Of a stretch of DNA of 22,349 bases, positions 1-11,082 are shown piece after piece. Source of the DNA: Paramacrobiotus richtersi (Eukaryota > Tardigrada > Eutardigrada > Parachela > Macrobiotidae); contig JAQGAU010000959.1 of assembly GCA_034698045.1 (NCBI GenBank), forward strand, positions 1 to 22,349. Direction: 5' to 3'. The position numbers and the translations under genes were made by a program. How positions within the stretch are numbered: position 1 is the stretch's first letter; every line of letters starts with the position of its first letter. The notes under the pieces were generated by a model. That model saw nothing but the letters and a program-made list of their open reading frames with translations. It made no database searches and was not told the DNA's origin.

Positions 1-630
1 TGGTGCTGCAGCAAAACTTTCTACTTGGTTGTGCATTCGATGAATGATACGACAATGTGGCGCCTGTGGAACACACCGTGCACACATTACGCGGTTCCTT
101 GTTAGATCTGCTAGGGCAGTTTAGTCGCAATCGGACTCTTTTGACCGATGCTCGACCGCCCGGTTAATTGCATAATTTTGTAGTGTTAGTTTTGTTGTCT
201 TTTTCTTGGATTTTTGTCAGACATCGATACTAGTGTTTGAGTGTCTGTAATTATAGTTTTTTTTTAACTGTTGTCGGCAGTGTTTTCGCTATATTTGTAG
301 CGGTTGCTCTGGAGTCTGGACGAATGATGCTTGCAATTGGAATCAGTATATTAAAAATTTTGAACCATTTGCCATAGCATTCGCGTCGAAATTATCTGAC
401 GAACGAGTTGAGCTCGTTCCACATGACATATTGTACATGCATCGGCGGGCGGACTATCTGCCTGATCTCAATAAATCACGAATATCAGCGGACAGATGCC
501 GGTTATCACGGCCGCTGTACGGTACTTCAGCCAAGACCACTCCAATAACAAAAATAAACCGCGTTACGGTAACGTGCCGGAGCCAGTTTTCACATGTACA
601 GGTACACTATGTGAATATCCATCAGGCACA
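1..630. other. Intergenic, nothing recognised
   Basis: I see no recognisable gene, RNA or repeat here. The stretch has short T-runs near 250-270 and mixed composition. The longest open frame (from about 431) has no hydrophobic segment, domain motif or splice context and reads as chance. Remains of an earlier cadherin exon could be hidden beyond recognition just before 640. Confidence 0.5.
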
Positions 631-639
631 GCTGCACAC

Positions 640-1690
640 TGGTGACAGCACCCTTCGAACGGGGCCCAATCTCACCAGGCAGTGACTGTCTTGAACGAGG
701 TACTCTTCATGATCCGGGTAAAAAACTGTGACTTCGAGGCCATCAAACTCTACCATGCTCTAGACCATCACCGGACGGGAAACAGGCATCCCCGAGAAGT
801 ACTCCAGCACCGCCAGCGTGAGAGTGACCATTCTGCACGTTAGCGATCACATCCTGGTGTTTCGGCCCGACTACTACGAAGTCCATATGAAGGGAAACGC
901 TCCCATGCACGGGAACCCTGGTACTGTAGGTGCAGGCCCATGATTCCGATTTACCGTTGAGCAAAGAGTGTTCTCGCACAACAACCTCCAGAGGAAATAA
1001 CTAGGCCGCTAGATTTGTTCTTGATGCGATGCAACGGGCAATATCAGGGTGTCGTCGCGGTTTTTTTATAAAAATTAGGAATGTAACTGGAAAAGTAGGC
1101 GAGTTGCTGCGAGTAGAGACATTCACATATATCGATGCCCACTACGAACGTTTATGTGCATCGAAGAAATATAATTGTGCGAAAACTTCGCCTTTCCAGC
1201 GTTTGAAATACACTACATGGTAGAGCTACAGACGGAACATTATCAGGTAGCACTTACAAGACACACTGCCGTATCCATACAAGAAAAACAGATACTAACA
1301 TGTGTAAGTTAAGTATGTCAAAATCTGTTAATTTTTGTGTTAATTGAACGCTCATTATTACAATATTTTACCTTATGCAGTAAACCTACACAGGCTATAC
1401 TGAACTCACGATATTCTTTTTGCAGCCCCAATTCATCGACTACAACATTACCTACTAAATTACGTCTCGGAAACTGCCCCACCCGGCACGGTGATCGGAG
1501 CCCTGTCGGCCAGGGACAAAGACCAGGGCATCTACGGCATGATCCGCTTACGAGCTAGCTGGACAACGCCAAGACCTTCAAAGTGGAAACGCTCAACGTC
1601 GCCAACACCGGCACCGGCCGGATCATCCTCACCGGCCCCCTGAACCACGAGACCCAGCCCAAGCACCTATACCGGAAGTGATTGAAGATG
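640..1690 (+). pseudogene. Decayed cadherin-repeat gene fragment
   Basis: Cadherins are calcium-dependent adhesion proteins built of tandem repeats of about 110 residues. Two partial repeats are visible here in broken frames. Around 690-760 a frame gives NEVLFMIR and EAIKLYH, then shifts by one base. At 790-935 the frame reads ETGIPEKYSSTASVRVTI followed by LHVSDHILVF, the decayed form of the repeat-linking calcium motif (normally D-x-N-D-N/H-x-P), then RPDYYEV and a stop near 945. About 480 nt of unrelated, intron-like sequence follow. At 1425-1680 a second repeat begins with PQFIDYNITY and continues VSETAPPGTVIGALSARDKD, a frameshift near 1550, ELDNAKTF, then TGRIILTGPLNHETQPK, matching the usual ...TG.I.L...LD.E... 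end of a cadherin repeat. Frameshifts and stops make it a pseudogene. No membrane segment or signal peptide is present, so it is only an internal piece. The family call rests on motif recognition. Confidence 0.72.
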
Positions 1691-2035
1691 CTGTTTCATG
1701 GATGCACTAAATCTTTCATGCCGGTGAATCGAATATCTCAAATCCACAAAATATGGCATAAAAACTGACATTTTAGACTGCTGTGATTTGTGACGCTCTG
1801 TATGGTTATGCCTTTGTAAAACTACTGGTGCCTGTCACTCGGAAATGTAATATCCTTAGGGAAGAATGAAAGGGAAGTTTAGCGTTTTGATCTTGTATAT
1901 GTAGCTCTCACAAAACTAGGAAAACTTTTTAGGTTTAAGGAACCGAATTAAAGATCGTATAGTAAACATTTTTGATTTCGAACACACCGACAAGTCGACG
2001 AATGACATGCTTGAAGATCAACATTGAAAAACCGC
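1668..2035 (+). repeat. Dispersed repeat R1, copy 1
   Basis: This stretch is similar over its whole length to 15336-15755, in the same orientation. Both begin with TATACCGGAAGTGATTGAA, share CACTAAATCTTTC, CAAATCCACAAAAT, CTTTGTAAAACT, CTTAGGGAA, AAAGATCG and GATTTCGA, and both end near CATCAACA/CAACATTGAAAAA. By eye they differ by many substitutions and small gaps, so the duplication is old. Neither copy encodes a recognisable protein. Copy 1 starts where the cadherin relic ends and stops about 25 nt before a mannosidase 3'-end fragment, so it lies at a junction between two relics. I see no terminal inverted repeats or target-site duplication. Confidence 0.7.
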
Positions 2036-2057
2036 CACGATCGATTAGACACAGAAG

Positions 2058-2260
2058 TTCTGTAGGAGTGCAATATACTGGAGGATGTGGTTGGGGACAA
2101 GACTGCAGTCGACAATAAGGAATTTGTTCTGGTTTTAAGAGCTTTTGAGATCAGAAGCTTCGTTTTGTCCTTGACTGAGGATACTCCTGGACATTGGTGA
2201 TTTATTTTAGCTTTTACTAGTTTTTGTAAACTGTGCTGCGGAAGAACACTTCGTAAGTTA
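2058..2260 (+). pseudogene. Detached 3' end of alpha-mannosidase 2C1-like gene
   Basis: The + strand encodes EDVVGDKTAVDNKEFVLVL, then RAFEIRSFVLSLTEDTPGHW and a stop at about 2201. This is nearly the same as the last 38 residues of the mannosidase gene at the right end of the window (minus strand, 21534-21660). The DNA match continues about 50 nt beyond the stop codon into the 3' flank, so this is a copy of genomic DNA. Upstream the match stops at about 2058. No catalytic part is attached, so the piece cannot be a working enzyme. The match is closer than that of the other relics, suggesting a younger duplication from the right-hand gene or from a shared source. Confidence 0.85.
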
Positions 2261-2571
2261 GCTGTCGCGTGAATTACACTGTCCTAATTGCTTTATGGAT
2301 GGTAAAAACTATCGTTCAAAAGCCTGGTCACAGCTGTAACTGTTTCTCACCCCCGTTATTTCCTTTCTGGCGTTAAATTTATTCTGTTAAACCTTGCAAC
2401 TGACGCAACTTTGAACACAAAAATCTGTTCGGTAGTTTCCAAACATAACACTGCACTGCAGTTTCGCATTAAAAGTCGGGTTCGGCAAATAAAACTTGCG
2501 ATGTGTGGTATTTACTGTAATGCAAAAAAAGTCCTGAATGTTTCCTGATCCGATATCCCGCGACCAAAAGC

Positions 2572-2775
2572 ATGGAGTGCATGCTTACCGTTACGGGATT
2601 CGAAGAATGCACTGCCATGTGCTCTCCTGATCAAGTTTATGTGCCTGATGCAATCGATCCTTATTGGCTGACCAGCATCACGTCACCTCATGGAGCCAAT
2701 TATCAAGGAACACGAAAGCAGCTAACGTATTTGCTTCGATTCCACGACGTACTGTACAGACTTGACCTGGGCGTA
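2572..2775 (+). CDS. Possible exon, unknown protein
   Basis: An open frame begins MECMLTVTGFEECTAMCS and runs through DAIDPYWLTSITSPHG to LRFHDVLYRLDLG, with a possible donor (GGC|GTATAC) at about 2780. The composition up to that point is protein-like; beyond it the translation becomes hydrophobic and random-looking, as expected of intron. I do not recognise a family and see no partner exon within the next kilobase. It may be another relic or a chance frame. Confidence 0.25.
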
Positions 2776-2779
2776 TACT

Positions 2780-3336
2780 ATACTAGTAATTTCCATAAAC
2801 TTTTGTGGTCTTTTCAGTTTTCACTATTAATTTTTCCCGTCGTGCAACATTACAACGAAGGCGTTCTAGTATCCCATTTCCTGCTAATACATACATTTCC
2901 TGTTCTTAACGGACAGCAGCATTCTTTTATTCTCAGTATAGGGTGAAGTATACTGATAACCGATCAAGAAAAAGGTTTGTACTGGCTTTTAAGTAAGTAG
3001 GTACGAACCGTGTCGAACTGGGAGGGCGAGCTTCGAAAGCGAAGTTGCGATCTGGACATCTCTATTTCAGCTACAGTTCAATAATCTGCACATGAACAAG
3101 CTAAAGGCAGACACCTGACACGTAGCTAAGTATTCGATATATTTTCAGTTCTTACTGCAATTAAATTATTATTTGCGTGGCATTCACTCATTTCTGTCGC
3201 GACTTCGAACTTACCATTAAGTTACTAGGACCAAGCCTGAATTACATGATAGAAGTAATTTGTAATTATACCAAGCATATAATTGTCATATTTTTTTAGT
3301 GATTTTGTTCTTTATACGAAAGAGAACTGGGTAGAA
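2780..3336. other. Intergenic, nothing recognised
   Basis: No gene or clear repeat is visible between the possible exon and the start of the secreted coiled-coil gene. A small hairpin (GCTTCGAAAGCGAAG) lies near 3029. The sequence upstream of 3337 is AT-rich and holds no convincing TATA box. Confidence 0.4.
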
Positions 3337-4528
3337 ATGGAGTTCCCGCATTTAATGTGGTTCTTGCTGACTGTTGTTCACCTGTATGGTGCACTTCCGC
3401 TGGATCAACTGAAGTACGATTTCGATCTTCCCGAGCCGATCGCACAACATGCAAAGAACTCTGATGTGGACGTGCTCCCTGCCAACTTCCAGAATAATGA
3501 AAGTTTAATTAACAGTACGTTTTCCGTGAATTCAAAGCTTTTGTCGCGGTTGTCTGCAGATCAAAATTACTACCGTAAAAAATAAATATCGAAGGGTCAC
3601 GTTTCTTGTAAATTTTCTACATCGTTGGCGTATGAACGTTAATGTGTGCCTAAGTTAATGATATCCATGGCGTTGTTTTACAACTCTTTTTTGATTTTGT
3701 GCCAAATCTATGATTTCGATTTCCGTCGTTTTTGAATTGCGCACGTCTGACGCATGTAAGCTGAAGGGTTATCCAGGATACATCCACTGATTAGATACTG
3801 AGTTTTGCACCGAATACTTATAGATTAACATTTACAGCCTTCTCGGTTTTGCAGTTGAATACAAAAGTGATCGGTTCCAAGACTCCGCGTGTGAGATGGC
3901 TGTCCAAAATATAAACAGCACTTTGGTGTCCGAAAGCGCCAAAGCAACACTACATCTGGGTCTGTTGGAGCGGGGCCTTAACGACACAATCCAGACGGTC
4001 GGTAAACTGTCCACCGAAGCCGGTAACCGGGATCAGCGCATTCAGACCATCAGCAGCGCATTGATAGCTATGGAGGCCGTCAAATCAAATGCACGACTTG
4101 CAGTACTGGAGCAAAAGGTGACCAGTTTAACGGCAGAATTCAATGCACTCCATGCAAAGCTGGAGACCTTCATCCAAGCTAGCAAGAACAACATCGACGA
4201 GACGGCTGTTGCCAACAGCATCACGGCCGCCATCGGGCAACCGGCTGACCAGGAGGCGTTTATCAAGGCGTTACTGGAAACGCTGTCCAACAAGTTTAGT
4301 GACCATAATATCATGATCTTCAACACCGCCATCGACTATGAAGAAAATTTCGAGAACGTCATATTCTTCCGAACCCTGAGGTATGGACACAGCACGTTTT
4401 TCGTATGGGTGTTCAAAGGGCAAGGAACCTTCACGAATAAAGGACGCGTGGGCGGCTGGCGAAACTGGGGATTCAATGGGCACCGTGATGATACGACAGG
4501 CCCATACTTTTTGAAGTTCCATGCATAA
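3337..4528 (+). CDS. Secreted coiled-coil protein S1 with novel C-terminal domain
   Basis: The product is predicted to be 283 residues from exons 3337-3514 and 3855-4528. The donor is ACA|GTACGT and the acceptor TTTTGCAG; both flanks are phase 1, which supports the join. The start at 3337 is chosen because residues 1-20 (MEFPHLMWFLLTVVHLYGAL) form a clean signal peptide; an in-frame TTG lies upstream but would spoil it. Residues about 60-180 are polar, rich in A, K, E and T with heptad-like spacing and several N-x-S/T sites, so they probably form an extracellular coiled coil. After an alanine-rich helix (IDETAVANSITAAIGQPADQ) residues about 190-283 form a compact, aromatic-rich domain: IMIFN, NVIFFRTLRYGHSTFFVWVF, then FTNKGRVGGWRNWGFNG. 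The same architecture occurs in the minus-strand gene at 16377-17747. I do not recognise the domain by name; function is unknown. A lectin-like or structural role outside the cell is only a guess. No AATAAA is seen soon after the stop. Confidence 0.85.
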
Positions 4529-5589
4529 GAGATCGTAAATACTGTTCCCAGTTATCGTTTTTGCTCTTGTGTCAGTGCATGTATGACGGCTTCTTTTATT
4601 GACACTCTATATTATGTTGGCTCTTGTAAAAGAAAATCATGCTTCGGGTTCACAAAAACAAAAGTTTGAGTAAAAAAATGCAAATGTTTATTTTATATTA
4701 AACGTGCCGTACCATGACATACTGTGCTAAAGACGACAAATGTATACGGAAGCACCCAAAAAACCTTGTGGCGGTACATGATCAGAGACGTCGCACATTA
4801 TCAATGCCGCTGCTCAGGAAATGTTGTTTTTGCTATTTCTCCCGCACATGATAAGAGGCGTACACTCAAATCAAGACAACACGATCAGAGTTTAGCGGTC
4901 ATTTCTGTTTGAAGTCATAAACATGAATGATGATGCATACAGTACGCCATAAACACGAACGCGTGGAGGTGTAATCATTCGTGAACAACTTACGCATAAA
5001 TTAGACGACAAGTACAAATTTTTCAACGCGCACCACAGACAACTAATTTTTGTGACCAAAAGAATTCTAATTTAGCTGGTTAAATGGCCCGTTGCACACG
5101 TTCCTGTACGTGTTGCGAATGAAGTGAAGTTAACAGTTGGTGTAAGTTCAATTATCCTGGCTCGGCGCCAGAGGCTTGGAATGATGTTTGCGCCTTTGCT
5201 TTGCTTGCTTGAGAGGATCGCGATTCAAGTAAACAAAGCCAGTGCAATCCGCATGTGCATTCCTGGGAAACGAACCATGTCTGTTGCATTACAAGAAACC
5301 ATCACGATATCAACCAAACATGTCAAATGGTTGGACAACCTGGTGCTCCCAGTCTGAAGCCAGAAGCTGTGCACTTTGTGTGCTTAGTTTACTTTTCGTA
5401 TTTGTTAGTCGTCTGATTCTAATATCGCCATGATTAAAAATTCAGACTACTTATACTTATCGAGAAAGCGATCAGTTTATGCATGCGAAGGAAGCTACGG
5501 ACTTATGAGACATGTTTCATCAAGTCGGATTATGGACATATTTTGTACTCCATTGTTATTCTGCTCTTGTTGATCGCTTTGCTATCGCC
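4529..5589. other. Intergenic, nothing recognised
   Basis: About one kilobase between S1 and the first mannosidase relic. The short open frames here lack domain motifs and splice context. The beginning of relic A cannot be traced reliably upstream of about 5590. Confidence 0.45.
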
Positions 5590-6930
5590 AGAGCGGGCGT
5601 TGCCGGATCCCTTAATATCCCTTAACAAGTCGATGTTTGGCGTTAAGAAAACGTCCGTTGTAGTTTTTGATCGGAAGGTTCTCCACCGATTTCGAGATTT
5701 TGTTTGAAATAGCCAAGCAAGAATAGTCGCGAAATTATTAAGCCATGTATTGGGCTAAGTTATATCATGTCGTGATGAAGTTTGGTTAATATACACCTTT
5801 TTTGCGTCACCGTTCCTGTGTACCCCGACTTCCGGTCCGTGGCTTCCTCGACGCAGCAGCGATTTGCTAATTACGGCACGTAAGTATGGGTCTATGGGGT
5901 TGACGCGGTAGGGTAGTGTTTTCTCCTAAAATTTTCAGCCTGGAACTTTGTGATCGAATTTTTAGCGATTCCGTATCCAAATCTTTATTGGAAGAACGCT
6001 TATCTTGCGGTTTATTTTACTCGTAGTTGTGCATACGTATCCTGATATCCAGTTGCAAAACGTATTGGCACATAAGGTGATAAATGTCGTCCCATAGTGT
6101 TAGTTGCATGCCAAAATTAATCTAAAATGCTCATGAATAAATGAGCTGTTAGTTTTTTAGGGATCGAGGCAGTATAAGGGAATGTACGGATGTAGGATAT
6201 TGATTACGATGATTGAAATTAAAGTTTCTAACGAATGCAAAGGCTTTACATAACCAAGTCGCATATTATGATGTCCTGTAGTAGTTTGTTAGGTGCGAAC
6301 CGTGCGATAGCCGATAGGTTCTGGCAGCGGGCCGGATACTTTCGATTACTCCGCGCATTTGCCGCGCATGCGCTTGGCTGGAAGGAAGCATTTCCTCAGC
6401 GCCAAAATGTCCTGGAGTCTAGTGAATAAGTTTCCACTTAACAATTTCATTTAAAGGCTCGGAGGTGATGGTGCATTTCCCGCCCGGTGAAAGTTATAGA
6501 TTGAGTATGACTGTGGAGCACACGGTGAAAATCATTGAAAGAATCTGATAAGGGAGGCGCACAGACCAGAGCATGTTAGGTCTCGACATGGTGGAGGTGG
6601 CTGTACAACGGCCGTAATCGAGAAGGTCAGTGAACGTTGCGAAACTTGATGCAGACTTTAATTTAGTTATGTAAGGTTCAGCTATACCGGTACACATACA
6701 CTTTTTCCCATGAAGTGCTATGTGCGTATTGTTCATGTGCATATGCATGTTAATAATGTGTTTCTGTTGTAGACAACTTTGTACTCTTTCCCAGGACCTT
6801 AAACGAAGATTGTGAATCCAACCTCAACTTCCGCTCGTCAAGTCAGCCAGTCAACGCCAGTAGCGGACAATATTACAAGCCGAAAAGCATGCTACTTGCG
6901 CATTTCTACCTTTTATCCAAGAAATTTACC
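5590..6930 (+). pseudogene. Alpha-mannosidase 2C1-like relic, copy A
   Basis: This is a strongly decayed, internally deleted copy of a GH38 class II alpha-mannosidase gene, recognised by alignment to the better preserved copy B just downstream. The N-terminal exon is at 5605-5760 (KSMFGVKKTSVVVFDRKVLH, then a stop). The region around the catalytic exon is at 5822-5870 (decayed PDFRSVASSTQQ). An intron segment at 5940-6050 matches copy B at 8045-8150. The exon preceding the signature KMSWS is at 6300-6425, the DKGRVDQSML region at 6500-6635 (here broken), and the GSNLNF exon at about 6770-6930. The exon carrying LELHN is absent. Matching introns show duplication as DNA. Copy A ends where copy B's N-terminal exon begins, so they are head-to-tail. 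It is not a working gene. Confidence 0.8.
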
Positions 6931-9900
6931 GCCAAAGAACTTCGACGGAAGTTGTGGCCGGAACTGGCTTGTAAATTGTAATAATGCGTTCCGAGCGGCT
7001 ACAGGCGGGATGATCCCACCGGATCCCAACAAGTTTTCCGTTAAGGAAACATCGGTGGCCGTTTTTTATCGCGAAGCGTTTGATCTCTTCCCCGATTTCG
7101 AGATTTTGATCGGCACGGCCAAGCATCTTCCGGAGAACAGTCCGAGAAATTTTCAAGCCATGTATGAATGTACCGGTGTGACGGTATATCTGGCTAACCA
7201 TATCATGAAGGTGGGCTCTAATTTATTTTACTGCTAAAAGCACAGTTTCTTAATTTCGTCCTCGTTTCTGTTTGTTGGCGGGCGTTTGATCATATCGTTG
7301 CAATTTGTTTATTATCCACTTTTGTTGTGCTGTTGCTTGTAAAAGTTTGGCGAACGATCACTCTTTTGATTTGATACTTTTACGTTCATTTTGACGCCAG
7401 ATAAACTATGCACAAATAGGTATTTGCGGTTGATTATTATTTCTGTTTGATTTCAGAATTTCAGACGGATGCGTCGACCAAGATATCCGACACGAAAAAA
7501 CTAACGTCCGAATTCTTCGCCCAGCGTAACGGTGACAGTCAACATGAGACACTTGCGTTAGGTCACTGCCACATTGATTGCGCCTGGGCATACGACGAGA
7601 CCATCCGCAAATGCGGTCGCAGTTTGATTACGATGATTCGCTTGATGGAGGAGTACCCAGACTTCCGGTTCATGGCCTCCTCGGCGCAGCAGTTCCGTTG
7701 GGTGTAACAATGGTCGTGCATTTTAACCTAGCGCTGTATATATGCTGAGCAAGTATAGAAATTCGTCAGGAAAGGCCAGTTCATTTCCGACGGCGGCAGC
7801 TGGGTGGAGATGGACGGCAAGCTTCCATCCGGCAGTTTCTCTACGGGCAGTAGCTTTTCCAAGAGGAATTTGGTATCCGGTAAGTAACACATTTGTTATG
7901 GAGGCGTTACTGAATTATTTATGCAACGGAAATTTATATTAGTGCTTTTTTAATTTAAATGTCTAAATCTTAGTCTTTTGAGTATAAACGACTGAGCTGA
8001 TTCGGGATTGTGCTAACGTTATTAGGTATTAGATGTGTTTATTTGATCAGTCTGGAATTTCCTATCAGATTTTTAGCCTTCTCAGTATCCCAAATCTTTA
8101 TTAGGGAAAGGTTACTTATTTACGTCAGTGTTAGCGGTTTATTTTACTTCTTACACGCTAGCTGTCCATATCGTATCATTTCGTTAAGTGACAAAACGTA
8201 GTACAATGGCACATAGAGGCTGCGGTATGAAAGAGTTGCATGCTAAATCTTGAATGCTTCTCAATCCAGTTTCTGATCTTTTTATAAAATGAGCTGTCGG
8301 TTTTTCCTGGCTGTACACATTTTTTATGTTGATCTGCGATCAATGATTTTTAATATTGTTTACAAATGGAAAACTGCAGGTCGTATTTATTGCACTCAAT
8401 CAATTGTCTGCCTAGATGCGACACGTTATTGGCTCCCGGATACAGTACGTTCGCGTTTGGCTGGGATCAAGTATTTCCTCATCGCCAAAATGTCCTGGAG
8501 TAGGTCTAGTGAATACGTAGCTGTCGAGGACACGGCGGAAATCGTCGACAAACTTAAAGATAAAGAAAAGGGGCGCGTTGACCAGAGCATGCTGCTGTAT
8601 GGATACGGGTATGGATAGTGGCGCTACAGCGGCCATGATCAAGAGAGGTCAGTAAGCCGTGGGGAATTGGTTTCGAAAATTGTTTTAAATTTGTAATATG
8701 GAAGTTTGATTGAAACTGTTTATTACTGTAGTTTTTTCTAACTGTCGCTTCCAGTTTTTAAAAAAAAATACTTCTTTTCGGCACTTCTGAAACTTGAAGA
8801 GCTTTTGTATGTTTCGTGTAAACATTAATCACGTAGAAGTATGTAAGAACGTGTGTAAAAAATGTGTGTCTATGTTCAAGTTACACGTCTGCAAAAATCA
8901 CATAACGGCCCTTTTCACCTTTACCTCAAGCGATACATATCTGGATGACACGCACATGTCTTCAACACTTTTGTGCTGTGTTTTAGATCGCAGAATGAAG
9001 GATATCGACGGTGTACCGAAAGTCCCTCTGGATAAACTGTTTCGGAATTTTTCGCCGGGTTGGAAAAGAAGCAAAAGAATCTTACCGTATGGAGTTGCGA
9101 GTTATACGTAATTAGAACTGCACAACAGCACATACACAAGAGGGGCCCTGCTGCAGCGGGACAATCGAATGGTACAGAACTTGTTCCCTGATGTGGAGTT
9201 TCTGGACAGTGTGCTGTATGCATTTCTCGGCATTGAGGCGAGAAACAGAACGTAGCAGTGGCAGGACTCCCTTCTGCAACAGTTTCATGATGTACTGCTC
9301 GGAACATCCTTGGCTAAAGTTTGAAAGGGTACTAATCGCATCTTAAGTAAGCAATTAACACACAAGTCCTTTTTGTATAAGTCTCAAGTCAGTCATGCAT
9401 CGTACATTTTGTTTGCAGTTAACGGGACCAAATCATCTTTTTAAAATGGTAAATTGACTGAGGAGCGATACAGTTTGTTCCTTTTTGATATTTTTATGTT
9501 TTCGAAGGTTTTCATGCACGAAGCCGCGCTTTAATTGTACTTTTGGGTGTGTGAAACATGGCTTGTTTGCTTTGTGCAAGTTTGTGGTGTTTCCCAGTAA
9601 ATGATTGTTTTTTATGACGTTATTGACATTTTCGTAATCTTGCCAGGCAAACTAATCGACACATTGAGCGAAGATTGTGGATCCAACCTGAACTTCCTCT
9701 CCCTAAGCCAGCCGCCATTTTCAACGCCAGCAGCGGCACAATCTACTACAAGAACGAAAAGCATCCGACTTCCGTGGCTCTTCCTCCTTACTCCAGGACG
9801 AACGATATTCGCTACTGAAGTATCATTCTAAGTGCGGTCAGCATACAAAAACACGACGACGATACAATGACCATGGAGAATGAGTTCCCCACGGTGAAGT

Positions 9901-10085
9901 TGAACGAGTTCGGTGTGATTTCGTTGATGCTGCTCAAACCGGCCGGAACGGCGTGGAGCGCGAACGCAGTTTACCGGATGGCCTTTCTTCACTGCAGACG
10001 CTCCTGGACAGTGGTCATTAATGTGATCCGAACGTTAGAAACTGCTATTTTGCCAGTTTTGCCAGTCTTGTCAGTCTTCAGTTAG
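6930..10085 (+). pseudogene. Alpha-mannosidase 2C1-like pseudogene, copy B
   Basis: MAN2C1-type enzymes (GH38) trim free oligomannosides in the cytosol. Exons can be followed in family order. 6930-7210 holds the N-terminal region (GGMIPPDPNKFSVKE ... LIGTAKHLPENSPRNFQAMY). 7465-7701 holds the catalytic start with zinc-binding HCHID, then the Trp-Pro normally found in AWAWPYDE is missing. 7773-7878 holds GQFISDGGSWVEMDGKLPSG, then a frameshift in FLYGQ. 8418-8620 holds RYWLPDT (the nucleophile Asp is in this motif), another frameshift, then YFLIAKMSWS and GRVDQSMLLYGYG and a stop where GDGGGGPT is expected. 8985-9306 holds DIDGVPKV, a frame change, LELHNSTYTRGALL, an internal TAG, then LLQQFHDVLLGTS. 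9640-9990 holds GSNLNF, IYYKNEKHPTSVALPPYS, a TGA, then NEFPTVKLNEFGVISLMLL. At least four frame breaks and three stops prevent function. The C-terminal domain seen at 21.5-22.3 kb is absent. Confidence 0.9.
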
Positions 10086-10089
10086 TCTT

Positions 10090-11082
10090 GTTAGTACTTA
10101 TCTGTGATTCGAACAGGTATGAAATCAATTCTTGATTGTCAGAATGTGTGCGTGAAAGTTGTTAGACTAGTTAGAGTTGTTAGCTGAGAGACCTGGAAGT
10201 GAACTGTTGCGGTTTTTTCGTGAGATTGAAGTATTATTATTATTGTATTACCCGCCGTAACATAATTGCCAAGCACGTGCATGATGAATTCTTTCCGTTA
10301 CCGACTGTTACTTTTACTTACGCCGCTAACAAAAACAAACAGCATGGTGACGGTAATTGGAGGTGACGTTTAACCATGGCATGTACAGTCCAGTCTGCAA
10401 GCACAATCGCATGCGCCATGGTGGGCTTTTTGGTGCATTGGGCAGAACATCTGCAGCGTTTCCCTTGCCAATGCTTTACACACATTCTGCTAACCATAAC
10501 GCGGCGCGTAACACAGTTTTCTTTATGTTTAGCGTATGACTAAAACCTGGATGCACTTGTACATAACTCCGATTGTCAACATTCTGATTACGACAGGAAG
10601 TTCAGAAGCAAAATCTCCGCTGCTAATCGCATTCCTCATTAGAAGGCATACTAACCGTAGAAATTGCAAACGATATGACATGCACAACTGAACAAACCGA
10701 GTCACTTGTTGACGGTAAAATCTAAGCGAATCTGACCGTTACATTACTTACATACCACATCTGTATACATTTTTTTCCCCTGATATGAAGTGATGTGGTC
10801 AACCAATAAGAACTGACTGCATGAGTTCTGGAAAGCATACATCCGCTGACTACCAGTATACTCCTTGCCGGCATTGTTTACAATCCTTGTTTCGGTGTAA
10901 ATGGAAGTCAGCAAGTAAAATCTTCGAAACATGAGCTATGCGCAGAAGTACCAACCCGACTGCTTCACAATTGCAGTTTTACACTTTACAGTTTTAAACT
11001 GTATTGTATTTATGACTGATTTCTTCACCTGGATGTTAATGTTGTTGTTTGTTAATGTTGTATTGATCTTCTTATAACGGAA
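10090..11082. other. Intergenic with R2-like repeat
   Basis: No gene is supported. A T/G-rich stretch at 10050-10190 contains many TTAG and CAGT words (GCCAGT, TTAGTC, GTTAG) and is low complexity. A short dispersed repeat containing CAACCAATAAG occurs at about 10785-10890 (see the R2 entries). No convincing TATA box precedes the GT17 start; a TATTTATG lies about 75 nt upstream. Confidence 0.45.
10785..10890 (+). repeat. Short dispersed repeat R2, copy 1
   Basis: Shares GATGTGGTCAACCAATAAG and a downstream GGCATTGTTTAC with the copy at 20980-21080, and the CAACCAATAAG core with 20655-20760. Identity drops quickly outside the core. It is probably an old short interspersed element or conserved word cluster. 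I see no clear ends. Confidence 0.4.

Noticed and set aside
4042..4332. Minus-strand hydrophobic frame over the S1 exon
   Set aside because: Antisense shadow of the coiled-coil sequence.
5483..5707. Open frame with a hydrophobic run (YSIVILLLLIALLSPERALP) resembling a small membrane protein
   Set aside because: Its C-terminal part aligns with the N-terminal exon of mannosidase copy B, so the frame is a relic; the hydrophobic part has no matching exon structure.
9867..10085. Independent small gene starting MTMENEFPTVKLNE
   Set aside because: It continues the mannosidase copy B exon order and matches the family's ENE...V.LN..G.I.SL motif, so it is part of the pseudogene.
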